A DNA stretch of 64,000 nt, taken from Opitutales bacterium. GTDB lineage: Bacteria; Verrucomicrobiota; Verrucomicrobiia; Opitutales; UBA2987. The notes beneath the pieces are model-generated. The model saw only the letters and a list, made by a program, of their open reading frames with translations, was not told where the DNA came from and ran no database searches. The position numbers and the translations under genes are program-made. Positions 35,478-44,178 of this stretch are shown here, piece after piece. How positions within the stretch are numbered: the first letter of the stretch is position 1; each line of letters opens with the position of its first letter. The stretch spans positions 56,548 through 120,547 of the forward strand of contig JAJFLU010000037.1 of assembly GCA_021772515.1 (NCBI GenBank), written 5' to 3'.

Positions 35478-36188
35478 CTATGATGAAGGAGCAGTTTCGC
35501 AGGCACTATTAGCTGATTCAACCTGTTGGCATATTCCCCATTCCAAATTGCCGTCGAGGGGGGCGTCACAATATTCCAAGTGAAGGATACGCCGATGATT
35601 CGTATTTCGGGAAATTGATGAAGCGTGCAGCAGTAATGGCGACATCAACAAAACATCCCCTTTTAGGCACTCGCAAACCTCGTAGTTTTTTCGCAATTTT
35701 TGTATCTCCCTGGCTGGTAATTTTCCTGAGCGATGGCTGTTAGCGACAACTTTCAAGGCTCCATTCTGCTCGGAGCAATCGTCTAAATGAATTCTCAGAG
35801 TGAGCATACGTTCGAGGATTTTCAGGGGAGGTTGAACGTGGGGAATACCGTTTTTAATAGACCAAGGGCCGTAGCCGTCGGTCCCGACCTTTTTCTCACT
35901 AACCGCAATCGTAAGGTCTTGATGCCAGCTTACTTTCCAATTGGAATCTGGCGTTTTATCGAAGAGGATGGCTCGTCGCAATTGTGCTTGGTCAGAAAGT
36001 TTTTTCTCAACGATTTTTTTCAATTTCGGGTCATAAGCGAGTGGAATCAATTGCGGGAAAATTGCCAAAGGATTCCTAATACCGCCCCGACGGTGCCCAC
36101 CGAAAGAAGAAACTGTGATGCCGTCAACTATCGCATCAATTTCGTCTCGCCCGAAAACCCCTCGAAGAATCTGGTATCCTTTATCCAT
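35478..36188 (-). CDS. Phytanoyl-CoA dioxygenase (PhyH) family protein
   Basis: An Fe(II)/2-oxoglutarate-dependent oxygenase of 236 residues. The iron site is seen as His-x-Asp in VSWHQDLTIAV and a distal His in LLLHASSISRNTNHRRIL, with the following Arg for 2-oxoglutarate. The segment RIHLDDCSEQNGALKVVANS is the family's core strand pair. The C-terminal 20 residues (QVESANSACETAPSS) look poorly conserved, and the frame may have been extended past the original stop. Substrate unknown; small dioxygenases of this type often hydroxylate secondary metabolites or halogenate. It is separated by 34 bp from the gene at 36223. Confidence 0.85.
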   Translation of the reverse strand: MDKGYQILRGVFGRDEIDAIVDGITVSSFGGHRRGGIRNPLAIFPQLIPLAYDPKLKKIVEKKLSDQAQLRRAILFDKTPDSNWKVSWHQDLTIAVSEKKVGTDGYGPWSIKNGIPHVQPPLKILERMLTLRIHLDDCSEQNGALKVVANSHRSGKLPAREIQKLRKNYEVCECLKGDVLLMSPLLLHASSISRNTNHRRILHLEYCDAPLDGNLEWGICQQVESANSACETAPSS

Positions 36189-36222
36189 GACAATTTTCGA
36201 ATGTGACGCTCGTGTGTTATGA

Positions 36223-36945
36223 CTACTTCGATTTATCCTCTGATTGTTTGTTATTCGCTAAAAGTTGCCTGAATTCGTTAAAGATTTTTATCCCAAAATT
36301 TTCGATAGACAGTAATTCAAGACCGGGCTCTGTTAATCTTTTCATGAGTTTGTCATCGTGAAAAAACTCGATACTGGTAATTTCGCTAAATGCCGCACAC
36401 ATATCCCTTATAACTTTTTCTCGCATTTCCTTATTCGCTTTTTTTCTCTTACCCGAAGTCAGCAGGTAAAAATCTTCCCCTATTTCCTCTAAAAATTCAT
36501 ATCTTTTCTGGAAAGCCCTGAAGTGAAGAGTAGATTTGATCCCACTTGAGAATGTTGTCACGACCGTATAAAGATCATACCCTAAATCCACGGTTTCGTC
36601 TTCAACTACTAAATCACTGGCGGCTTTATCCTCATCCAGAATCTGGTCCAGAAAACCGTGGACGGTTTCATGCATGTATGATCCCTGATCTGAAAAAAGG
36701 ACTTCCTCTCCTTCATCATCGACGTAAAATGCCAAGGCTGGAGACAACGGCTTCCCTTTGTGCTCCATGATGGTGCTCGAGTCCAGCATACACGCTATGC
36801 TGAAGGAGATATCGCCTGCCATATCCAGCGCTTCCTCTTTGGCTACTCCAGATTGCAAGAGGTCTGATCTTACCGATTTTATGATTTGATAAATCAACTC
36901 TAGTTGAAGGCCGTCATATCGATCGTTATCAGTGATGATTTTCAT
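36223..36945 (-). CDS. Hypothetical protein
   Basis: 240 residues, acidic, soluble, helix-rich, no signal peptide. It starts with ITDNDRYDGLQLELIYQIIK and contains VATVMLDSS-like and LGYDLYTVVTTFSSG segments and the C-terminal helix IKIFNEFRQLLANNK. No family recognised. It lies immediately upstream of the dioxygenase in the same direction, so the two may be cotranscribed. Lower GC than the surrounding housekeeping genes suggests an accessory gene. Confidence 0.65.
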   Translation of the reverse strand: MKIITDNDRYDGLQLELIYQIIKSVRSDLLQSGVAKEEALDMAGDISFSIACMLDSSTIMEHKGKPLSPALAFYVDDEGEEVLFSDQGSYMHETVHGFLDQILDEDKAASDLVVEDETVDLGYDLYTVVTTFSSGIKSTLHFRAFQKRYEFLEEIGEDFYLLTSGKRKKANKEMREKVIRDMCAAFSEITSIEFFHDDKLMKRLTEPGLELLSIENFGIKIFNEFRQLLANNKQSEDKSK

Positions 36946-37484
36946 GATATCCTTTATTATTATTGTTGTTGTTTCAATGGATTATCAGTGGGGATTGGCG
37001 TAAAAATCGGTTACAATAATCTTACAATCGATATTTTCAATGGTAATTTCTTTATTGACTGTGAATCACGCAGATATTGTGGGGTAGGAGTGTTTGGAAG
37101 AGGATGCGGGATGGGGGAAAGAGGATGCTTGATGCTGGATGGGAGGGGGATGAAGACGGTGAGGGAGACGGTGAGGGAGACGAAGAGGGAGACGAAGAGG
37201 GAGACGAAGATTATTTGGTGTTTTTGGGTTAGAAATTGGGTTTTTGGTGGGACAGAATGTCCCGGTTTTGGGCTTTTTTTGGTGTTTTTGGTGTTTTTTA
37301 TAGTCCGCGCAGCCAACGCAGCCAACGCAGCACGCGCAGCCAACGCAGTCATTGCGGGTTTTTGTTTTTTGTGGTAAAGTGCGTGTTTTGATTAATTTAT
37401 CGAATCCGACGAAAGACAGATTGCTTTGATTTACACCGATTATGATTGTCCCTGAGGGATGTCTGAACCTATATATATAACACT
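36946..37484. other. Intergenic region with two short tandem repeats
   Basis: 539 bp without a credible gene; open frames here are made of repeat translation. Four 12-bp units GAGGGAGACGAA run from 37161 to 37208. A second array of GCAGCCAAC-type units runs from about 37307 to 37348. The right end (37440-37484) is AT-rich with TATATATA shortly before the sppA start, and probably carries its promoter. Confidence 0.6.
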
Positions 37485-39299
37485 ATGAAAAACTTCATTC
37501 TATCGACTTTAAAATATTTGGCGGCCATGTTTTTGGCCACCGGCCTTTTCGTATTTGCGATGTTTATTTTCCTCGTGGCGGCGGGGTCGTTTTTATCCGA
37601 GGAGGCAGTGGTTGTGAAAGACGGCGCGGCTTTGATCCTGGATCTCTCTTTCAATATTTCCGATTCACCCCGGATGGTTTCTCCGGCGCAATGGCTGGAG
37701 GATTCGCTCGAACAGGGGAGGCCACCGCAGCTTCATTTGAAAAAGGTAATCGATAGCCTCGACCGGGCAGCCGAAGACGACCGGGTGTCCTCTCTCTTTA
37801 TAAAGGGGAGCCTGATATCCGATAACTATGGGTCGAGTTTCTCGGCTCTGCAGGAGGTGCGGGCTGCTATCGAGCGTTTTCGGGGCTCGGGCAAGCCGGT
37901 TATCGCCTATCTGGTGAATCCTACTCTGCGGGATTATTTTCTGACATCGGCGGCGGAAACCATGATTTTAAACCCGTATGGGCTGGTGCAGTTAAAGGGA
38001 CTGGCGGCGAATCCGGTATTTTTTGGAAATGCTTTGAAAAAATACGGCGTGGGCGTCCAGGTATATAAAGTCGGTGATTTCAAATCTGCAGTGGAGCGGT
38101 TTACAAGCGACCGAATGAGCCCGGCGAGTGTGTTGCAGATGGAGGTATTGCTGGGGAGTCTGTGGGAAACTATTTTGCAGGATGTGGCCGAAAATCGGCG
38201 GCTCGAAATCGAAGAATTGCGTGATCTGTCGGACACGGTGGCGGTATTTGATGCCGAAAAGGCTCTTGAAAGCGGATTAGTGGACGAGTTGGGCTATTTG
38301 GACGAAGTGATCACGAAATTAACCGGTATTGCCGGTTATGACGAGGCGGTGGAGAGTTTCACGCAGGTGAAGTTTATTGATTATGTGGGCGAGGATAATG
38401 GCTGGGCGAAGCAACTGGTTAAGGGTTCGACACCGCAGATAGCGGTTGTTTATGCGGAAGGGGTCATTGTCAACGGGGAGGGCAACCCGCAGAGAGCCGG
38501 TGGAGATCGGCTGGCGCGTGAGCTGCGGAAGGCCCGTAATGATGAGGAGGTGAAGGCGATTGTATTGCGGGTGAATAGCCCCGGAGGGAGCGCGTTGGCG
38601 GCGGAGATTATCGAGCACGAAGTAATGCTGGCAGGAAAAGAGAAGCCGGTGGTGGTATCGATGGGCGGTTATGCGGCCTCGGGCGGGTATTGGATATCCG
38701 CCAACGCGGAGACGATATTTGCCGAAGAGATGACCATCACGGGCTCGATCGGAGTATTTGGAATAGCTCCCAATATTCAAAAAATCGCCAATGATCACGG
38801 GGTGACATTCGATGGTGTGAAAACCTCGCCCTATGCGGATATATTTACGTTTGCGCGGCCAAAATCCCCTGAGGAGTTGGCCAAGTTTCAGGTTTTGGCC
38901 GACTGGATTTACGAGAAGTTTGTGGGCAAGGTGGCCGATGGCCGTGGTCTGACTGTGGAGCAGGTTGGCGAAATTGCTGGCGGGCGTGTCTGGACAGGGA
39001 AGGACGCACTGGAAATTGGGTTGGTCGACGAGATCGGCGGGCTCAACGAGGCGGTCCGGGAGGCGGCAGCCTTGGCCGGGCTGGGAGAAAACTGGCGAGT
39101 GGTGCAGATGCCCGAGGAGTCCGATATGGACAGGTTGTTGCGGCTGTTGCTGGAGGGCGGTCGGAAAAGCGAACCGCTGTCAAGCCATGATCCGTTATCG
39201 AGTGTCACCCGCCTGATGCGTGAAGAGTGGGCCTTGTTAAAAACATTCAACGATCCTCAGGGGATCTATGCGCAACTTCCCTTCAACCTGAGGTTTTAA
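37485..39299 (+). CDS. sppA: Signal peptide peptidase SppA, long (67K) type
   Basis: A membrane-bound serine protease that degrades cleaved signal peptides. 604 residues, an N-terminal membrane helix (about 8-33), then two tandem S49 domains as in E. coli SppA. The catalytic Lys is in the first half (Lys200 in FKSAVERFTSDRMSP). The nucleophile Ser399 is in the second half in GGYAASGGYWISA, followed by TITGSIGVFG. There is no evident Shine-Dalgarno sequence before the ATG. It is the first of a plus-strand run with sufT and xerC. All key residues are present. Confidence 0.95.
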   Translation: MKNFILSTLKYLAAMFLATGLFVFAMFIFLVAAGSFLSEEAVVVKDGAALILDLSFNISDSPRMVSPAQWLEDSLEQGRPPQLHLKKVIDSLDRAAEDDRVSSLFIKGSLISDNYGSSFSALQEVRAAIERFRGSGKPVIAYLVNPTLRDYFLTSAAETMILNPYGLVQLKGLAANPVFFGNALKKYGVGVQVYKVGDFKSAVERFTSDRMSPASVLQMEVLLGSLWETILQDVAENRRLEIEELRDLSDTVAVFDAEKALESGLVDELGYLDEVITKLTGIAGYDEAVESFTQVKFIDYVGEDNGWAKQLVKGSTPQIAVVYAEGVIVNGEGNPQRAGGDRLARELRKARNDEEVKAIVLRVNSPGGSALAAEIIEHEVMLAGKEKPVVVSMGGYAASGGYWISANAETIFAEEMTITGSIGVFGIAPNIQKIANDHGVTFDGVKTSPYADIFTFARPKSPEELAKFQVLADWIYEKFVGKVADGRGLTVEQVGEIAGGRVWTGKDALEIGLVDEIGGLNEAVREAAALAGLGENWRVVQMPEESDMDRLLRLLLEGGRKSEPLSSHDPLSSVTRLMREEWALLKTFNDPQGIYAQLPFNLRF

Positions 39300-39360
39300 C
39301 GAAACAGGGAGCGATATTTCACTCGATGGACAAAAAGCAACTTCGGAGGAACCTTTAGTC

Positions 39361-39921
39361 ATGGTTGGTCAGGAAACAACGCTACAACGGGATTGCAAAG
39401 CGACGCTGATACCCGCCGGGGATGAGGCGCTGCTGCCGGCGGGGACTCCCCTGGAAATTACACAGGCTCTGGGGGGTTCGTTGACAGTGCGATGCGGGGG
39501 CGGACTTTACCGAATCGGCAGTGAGGACGTGGATGCTCTGGGCGCCGAGATTGCGGAAAGTTTCGGGAAAGCGGGCGAGGTTGAAGCGACCGAAATGGGG
39601 AACGCTCCTTTTCGTGAGGAGATGGTCTGGGATGCGTTGCGAACCTGCTTCGACCCGGAAATACCGATCAATATCGTGGATTTGGGATTAATTTACGATC
39701 TGCGGGTCGAGAAATGCGGTCAGGACCACCATAAGGTTGGGGTAAAAATGACGCTGACAGCCCAGGGATGCGGGATGGGGCCAGCGATCGCCGCCGATGC
39801 CAAGGCCAAAGTAGAAACCATCGCCTCCGTGGAAGAGGCCGAGGTCGATATCGTATGGGATCCGCAGTGGACTCCGCATATGATTTCACCCGAGGGCCGC
39901 AAAGTGCTGGGGCTGGATTGA
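39361..39921 (+). CDS. sufT: SufT-type iron-sulfur cluster assembly protein (DUF59/MIP18)
   Basis: 186 residues in two parts. An N-terminal beta domain has RDCKATLIPAGDEALLPAGT and ITQALGGSLTVRCGGGLYRI, characteristic of SufT. It is followed by the MIP18/DUF59 domain (about 75-175) with RTCFDPEIPINIVDLGLIYD and MTLTAQGCGMGPAIAADAKA. In SufT proteins the domain assists Fe-S cluster maturation under high demand; the conserved Cys of DPEIP-type domains is here in TCFDPE and QGCGMG. No other suf gene is near. It is followed 8 bp later by xerC. Confidence 0.9.
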   Translation: MVGQETTLQRDCKATLIPAGDEALLPAGTPLEITQALGGSLTVRCGGGLYRIGSEDVDALGAEIAESFGKAGEVEATEMGNAPFREEMVWDALRTCFDPEIPINIVDLGLIYDLRVEKCGQDHHKVGVKMTLTAQGCGMGPAIAADAKAKVETIASVEEAEVDIVWDPQWTPHMISPEGRKVLGLD

Positions 39922-39929
39922 TCGAACCG

Positions 39930-40892
39930 ATGGGCAGGAATCAGGCCAAAGACCTTCCATTACCGGAGCGCGATTGGGTCGAGCGCTTCCTCGGTTACCT
40001 CACTTTGGAAAAACGCTGTTCTCCCTACACGACGCGCAATTACGAACACGCGGCGGTGAATTTTTTCACCTGGATACGGCGACAGGAAAAATGGATGGGT
40101 GATGTGGAGGGAATTAGCGGTCGGCTTGTTCGAGACTTTATTATCGATAGCAAGCGAAAAGTTTCCACCCGGACCGTGCATAACCATGTCTCGGCATTGC
40201 GCTCACTTTTCCAATACCTCATGAAAATCGAAGTGGCGACCAGTAACCCTTTCAAAGGATTAACCTTACCCAAACTTCCCAAGAGTCTGCCGAGGATTTT
40301 AACCCGTAAGCAGATGGTGCAGTTTCTGGAGGCCCCTTTGCTTCCCCTGAAAAAGGAAGGCATTGATCTTCCAGAAATCCCGAAATCGGTAAAGGCGGAA
40401 GCTGCGCGGGATTCGCTGATTCTGGAGATTCTTTATGGCGGGGGGCTTCGTGTCAGTGAATTGGTGGGTCTTAATTTTGGGATGATTGAAACGAGGAGGG
40501 GGATTGCCAAAGTCCTTGGAAAAGGCGGAAAGGAGCGGCTTTGCCCTCTTGGAAAAAGGGCCATCGATTGCCTGCGCGAATACCGTGATGAGCACGCTAC
40601 GGCCCGTGGTTTTGACGACCCGATTTTCACCGGAAAAAAGGGGAACCGGATGCGGGCGCGTGAAGTTCAGTTGATGGTTAAAAAATACCTCGAAATAGCG
40701 AAGCTACCGATGGATTTGTCTCCCCATAAAATCCGGCATTCCTTCGCAACCCATATGCTCGATAATGGCGCGGATTTACGCCTCGTGCAGGAATTGCTGG
40801 GCCACGCCAGCCTCTCAACCACCCAAATTTACACCCACGTCGGAATCGGAAGGCTGAAGGAAGCCCATAAAAAAGCTCATCCCAGAGCTTAG
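39930..40892 (+). CDS. xerC: Tyrosine recombinase XerC/XerD family
   Basis: Resolves chromosome dimers at dif in the XerC/XerD way. 320 residues from ATG 39930; a longer frame starts within sufT and is rejected. The N-terminal SAM-like domain has FLGYLTLEKRCSPYTTRNYE. The catalytic domain has Arg174 in YGGGLRVSEL, Lys in GKGGKERLCPLG (about 198), His266 and Arg269 in HKIRHSFATH, His292 in LLGHASLSTTQ, and nucleophile Tyr301 in IYTHV. All six active-site residues are present. It lies in a housekeeping run rather than beside mobile DNA, so Xer is preferred over a phage integrase. Confidence 0.9.
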   Translation: MGRNQAKDLPLPERDWVERFLGYLTLEKRCSPYTTRNYEHAAVNFFTWIRRQEKWMGDVEGISGRLVRDFIIDSKRKVSTRTVHNHVSALRSLFQYLMKIEVATSNPFKGLTLPKLPKSLPRILTRKQMVQFLEAPLLPLKKEGIDLPEIPKSVKAEAARDSLILEILYGGGLRVSELVGLNFGMIETRRGIAKVLGKGGKERLCPLGKRAIDCLREYRDEHATARGFDDPIFTGKKGNRMRAREVQLMVKKYLEIAKLPMDLSPHKIRHSFATHMLDNGADLRLVQELLGHASLSTTQIYTHVGIGRLKEAHKKAHPRA

Positions 40893-40944
40893 ATTGAATT
40901 CCAGTTGTCCTTCAATTAACAATATAGAAACTCCCAAAATTATT

Positions 40945-41349
40945 ATGAAAATCAAGACCCCTGTTCTCGTATCGATTTTTATTGCTTACCTGTTGTTGGG
41001 ACTTTCTGCCCAAGGGGAGGTCCGCATTGTGAAAGCTGCCCGCATGCTGGATGTGGAGTCGGGCAAAATGGTATCGCCGGCGGTAATTGTAGTGGACGGG
41101 GACCGAATTCAATCCATCAACCCCAAGGAATTACCCTCTCAGGTGGAACGCGGGATGAAGCCAATAGAATCGATCCGGGGAGCCACTCTTTACGCTGCCG
41201 ATTTGCTGGGAGTCGATGACCGGGGATTCCTTTCGAAAGGACGTTTTGCCGACCTCATAGCGGTCGAGGCAAACCCCCTCGAAGATATCACCACGTTGCA
41301 GTCGGTCCGTTTTGTGATGAAAGGCGGCGTGGTTTACAAACAGCCTTGA
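40945..41349 (+). pseudogene. Amidohydrolase remnant: ends kept, catalytic barrel deleted in frame
   Basis: 134 residues from ATG 40945. A signal peptide (about 1-24) is followed by the N-terminal beta-sandwich strand of the metal-dependent amidohydrolase/imidazolonepropionase family (VRIVKAARMLDVESGKM; VVDGDRIQSI). After NPKELPS the sequence jumps to the family's C-terminal end (MKPIESIRGATLYAADLLGV; KGRFADLIAVEANPLEDI; VMKGGVVYKQP). The HxH motif, carboxylated Lys, two His and Asp of the barrel, about 290 residues in family members, are absent. The junction (about 41130-41150) keeps the frame. The product cannot be an amidohydrolase; it is a deletion relic unless the fusion has a new role. 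Confidence 0.8.
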
Positions 41350-41382
41350 AATCCAGCCATCCAATAAGCCCAAACTGACCGG

Positions 41383-42414
41383 ATGGTCGCCAGACTCATT
41401 CATCGGCAAAATACACTCGCCAAACCTGATATGAAGCCCCCGAGAGAGCGGAAATTTCTATTGTTCAGCCTGGAGGAAAACGAGTATTCCTGGCGGGGTA
41501 TCTGGCTGTTGGCGCTCGTTTATTTGGGGGCCATTATTTTCGCGGCGGTGGCGAGTCCGTTGGTCTATTGGGCGATGCAAAGCTGGGCCGAAACCGCTCC
41601 AAACCAGCTTAACACCTACCTGGCAGGGAAGGATTTCCCACGCTATTTTGACCGCCTCCGGTGGCTGCCGGTGATTTTACTTTTACCCTGGCTGCTAAAA
41701 TGCTGCGACCTGTTTTCGTTTAAGAATTTGGGGTTCGGAGCGCTTCGGAAAAGTGGTATTTATGGAACTGCCCTGCGCTGGACCTTTTTTGGAGTAGGAC
41801 TGCTCCTGTTGGCAGCGGCGGGGCAGGGGGTGGCGCTTGGCACGGGATACACGACCGGATTGACGCCGGGGGATGTGCTCGAAATCCTGATGATCGGCGC
41901 TTTATCGGGTCTTCTTGTCGGATTAATCGAAGAGGCGGTTTTTCGGGGACTGATACTGCGGATGTTTTACACCGCTCTGAAACCGATACCGGCTGTCTTT
42001 TTGAGCGCCTTGTTTTTTGCCTCGGTTCATTTTAAGAAAATCCCGAACCAAATTTGGGACGATGAATCTGCGGTGATCACTCTCGGAAGCGGCTTTTATG
42101 TGGGATTTTGGACCCTTCTGAGCGTCGTGCAGACCTTTGAGCCTGCCCGTTTTCTCAATCTATTCCTCTTCGGGGTTGTTCTTTGCCTCCTGTTTTTGCG
42201 AACGGGTTCATTGTGGCCTTGCGCGGGTTTTCATGGAGGAGTCGTTTTTACACGAGCAATTTACGACAAATGTTTTCAAACGGATGATGGTAATTCCAGT
42301 AATTTCTGGGGCAGCGGAATCCTCCTTGATGGCTATTTCGCGTCTATATTACTCGCTCTGATATGCCTTTGGCTTTTGAAACGGAGTGTCACAACGGATG
42401 GACATGAGAGCTAA
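41383..42414 (+). CDS. CPBP-family intramembrane metalloprotease
   Basis: 343 residues with about eight hydrophobic segments. The CPBP (Abi/CAAX-like) signature is seen as IEEAVFRGLILRMFYTAL (Glu-Glu-x3-Arg) at about residue 188. The second motif follows as FFASVHFKK, and the third as PCAGFHGGVVF, providing the metal-binding His residues. An ATG at 41431 gives a start nearer the typical length. Its role is membrane-protein or peptide processing; the substrate is unknown. The end overlaps the comF start by about 30 bp. Confidence 0.9.
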   Translation: MVARLIHRQNTLAKPDMKPPRERKFLLFSLEENEYSWRGIWLLALVYLGAIIFAAVASPLVYWAMQSWAETAPNQLNTYLAGKDFPRYFDRLRWLPVILLLPWLLKCCDLFSFKNLGFGALRKSGIYGTALRWTFFGVGLLLLAAAGQGVALGTGYTTGLTPGDVLEILMIGALSGLLVGLIEEAVFRGLILRMFYTALKPIPAVFLSALFFASVHFKKIPNQIWDDESAVITLGSGFYVGFWTLLSVVQTFEPARFLNLFLFGVVLCLLFLRTGSLWPCAGFHGGVVFTRAIYDKCFQTDDGNSSNFWGSGILLDGYFASILLALICLWLLKRSVTTDGHES

Positions 42415-43153
42415 AACAACCCTGCCAGCGGTGGCTAAACTCGTCTGGAATCGCGCTCTGGACCTCGTTTATCCGCGCGATTGCATCAGTTGCGGTGACA
42501 TTGTCGAAGAAGGGCAATTCGATTACATCTGCGGGGAATGTATCGACAAGTTGTACCGGGTGGAACCTCCCTGGTGCCATACCTGCGGCTTCCCGTTTTA
42601 CGGCGTTGTGGAAAGCGCCCGGAATTGCCCGCATTGCGCCGATCTCGATCCGGTCTTCGAGCAGGGCCGAACATTGTTTCTCTACCGTGAATTGGGCAAA
42701 ACCCTTGTTCAGGAGTTGAAATATCATCGCGCGAAATATCTATTGGGTGACTTTGGCCGCTTAATCAAGGCGGCGGTGGATCTGCCGGAGTTTCTGAAAG
42801 ACGCGATCCTTGTGCCGGTTCCATTGCATTCCAGGAAAAACCGCGAGCGCGGGTTTAACCAGAGTGACCTTCTGACACGATGTGTGGCAGAAACGATGGG
42901 AGATTTGCCGGTGGAAAATCTGCTTGAGCGCATAGTCGACACCTCGACTCAGACCCGCCTCAGCCGTGAGAAGCGAATTATCAATATGAAAAAAGCGTTC
43001 GCCCTGAAGGCCGGGGCGGAGATTAACCCAGAGCAAATTTATGTTGTTATTGACGACATATTCACGACCGGGGCCACCCTGAACGCCTGTTGCGCGGTCC
43101 TGCGCCGGGCGGGTGCCTTGCGCCTGCGCGTGCTCACCCTCGGACATGGGTGA
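42386..43153 (+). CDS. comF: ComF-family phosphoribosyltransferase-like protein
   Basis: 255 residues (ATGs at 42386, 42398 and 42404 are all possible starts). An N-terminal zinc ribbon (CISCGDIVEEGQFDYICGEC) and a second Cys pair (CHTCGFPF; NCPHCADL) are followed by the PRTase domain (KTLVQELKYHRAKYL; VPVPLHSRKNRERGFNQS). The PRPP-binding loop is VYVVIDDIFTTGATL-like (VVIDDIFTTGATLNAC). ComF is required for DNA uptake in competent bacteria; here it could serve the pilus locus, but no other com gene is adjacent. Confidence 0.92.
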   Translation: MSQRMDMRAKTTLPAVAKLVWNRALDLVYPRDCISCGDIVEEGQFDYICGECIDKLYRVEPPWCHTCGFPFYGVVESARNCPHCADLDPVFEQGRTLFLYRELGKTLVQELKYHRAKYLLGDFGRLIKAAVDLPEFLKDAILVPVPLHSRKNRERGFNQSDLLTRCVAETMGDLPVENLLERIVDTSTQTRLSREKRIINMKKAFALKAGAEINPEQIYVVIDDIFTTGATLNACCAVLRRAGALRLRVLTLGHG

Positions 43154-43241
43154 ATGATTTCGCAAGCGGGAGGGGCCGCGTTTCGCTCTTGCCGTAACCC
43201 CGGCAGCCGGTTCAATATTTAAGCTCCAATTCAAAGATCCT

Positions 43242-44111
43242 ATGGCCATTTTTAAAAAACCTCGTTATTCCACTGTCACGGTTGATGTAAAAAAACGGGA
43301 TATCCCCAAGGATATGTTTACCCGCTGCCCGCTCTCCGGTGAAATAGTTTACCACAAGGAGTTGGCGAAAAATCTGATGGTGGTCCCCAAAAGCGGTTAT
43401 CATTTTCCCCTCAAAGCCCGTTCGCGCATCGAAAGCCTTCTCGATCCCGACACCTTTGTTGAATGCGACGAACTGCTGAAACCCATAGATGTTCTCGGAT
43501 TCAACGGCTTGGCTTCCTATCGGGCCAAACTGGATGCCGATCAAAAAAAGACCGACATGAACGACGCCGTAATTTGCGGCACCGGTAAAATCGGGAAAAT
43601 GTCTCTTTCCATTTCGGTCATGGATTTCCGGTTTCGGGGGGCCAGCATGGGATCCGTTGTAGGGGAGAAAATCACGCGATCAATCGAGACGGCATCGGCT
43701 AAAAAAATCCCCCTCGTCATTGTTTCGGCATCGGGCGGAGCACGCATGGAGGAGGGTATCCTCAGTCTCATGCAGATGGCCAAAACCAGCGCAGCGCTGG
43801 CCCGGCTTCGGGAACTGGGCATCCCCTTTATATCAGTTTTAACCAATCCGACATTCGGTGGAGTCACCGCAAGCTTTGCCTCCCTCGGCGATATAATTTT
43901 GAGCGAACCCAGAGCGTTGATCGGATTTGCTGGCCCCAGAGTGATTAAAGAGACCACCCGCCAGGAATTGCCCAAAGGTTTTCAGACATCTGAATTTTTG
44001 TTGGAACACGGGCTGATCGACCAGATCGTTCATCGACTTGAAATGAGGGACCGTCTTATCACTTTGCTCCACGCTTTACACTCTGGACGCCAACCTGCCG
44101 CTCTCAAGTAG
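43242..44111 (+). CDS. accD: Acetyl-CoA carboxylase carboxyltransferase beta subunit with altered zinc ribbon
   Basis: Transfers the carboxyl group from biotin to acetyl-CoA, the committed step of fatty acid synthesis. 289 residues, normal length. The crotonase-fold core is intact: [52 protein letters not shown] and [11 protein letters not shown]. The N-terminal four-Cys zinc ribbon of the family has only Cys29 left. The other three ligand positions read Ser32, Val48 and Ser51 ([19 protein letters not shown]). The AccA partner is not in the window. It is followed by folC, a common pairing. Confidence 0.94.
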   Translation: MAIFKKPRYSTVTVDVKKRDIPKDMFTRCPLSGEIVYHKELAKNLMVVPKSGYHFPLKARSRIESLLDPDTFVECDELLKPIDVLGFNGLASYRAKLDADQKKTDMNDAVICGTGKIGKMSLSISVMDFRFRGASMGSVVGEKITRSIETASAKKIPLVIVSASGGARMEEGILSLMQMAKTSAALARLRELGIPFISVLTNPTFGGVTASFASLGDIILSEPRALIGFAGPRVIKETTRQELPKGFQTSEFLLEHGLIDQIVHRLEMRDRLITLLHALHSGRQPAALK

Positions 44112-44178
44112 GTGGGTCAATATTCCCTCCGAATATCTGGCTGATTTCTGCCCACAACCCCGCCTTAACATCCTGCCT

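Noticed and set aside
35332..35583. 83-codon open frame after the dioxygenase gene
   Set aside because: It overlaps the dioxygenase 3' end on the opposite strand, with no recognisable motif or start signal.
36904..37377. Open frames on both strands in the sppA upstream region
   Set aside because: Their products are translations of the tandem repeats (for example alanine-rich AARAALAAL), with no ribosome-binding site or family.
44124..44148. Terminator after accD
   Set aside because: ATATTC...GAATAT forms only a weak six-pair stem and has no T-run.
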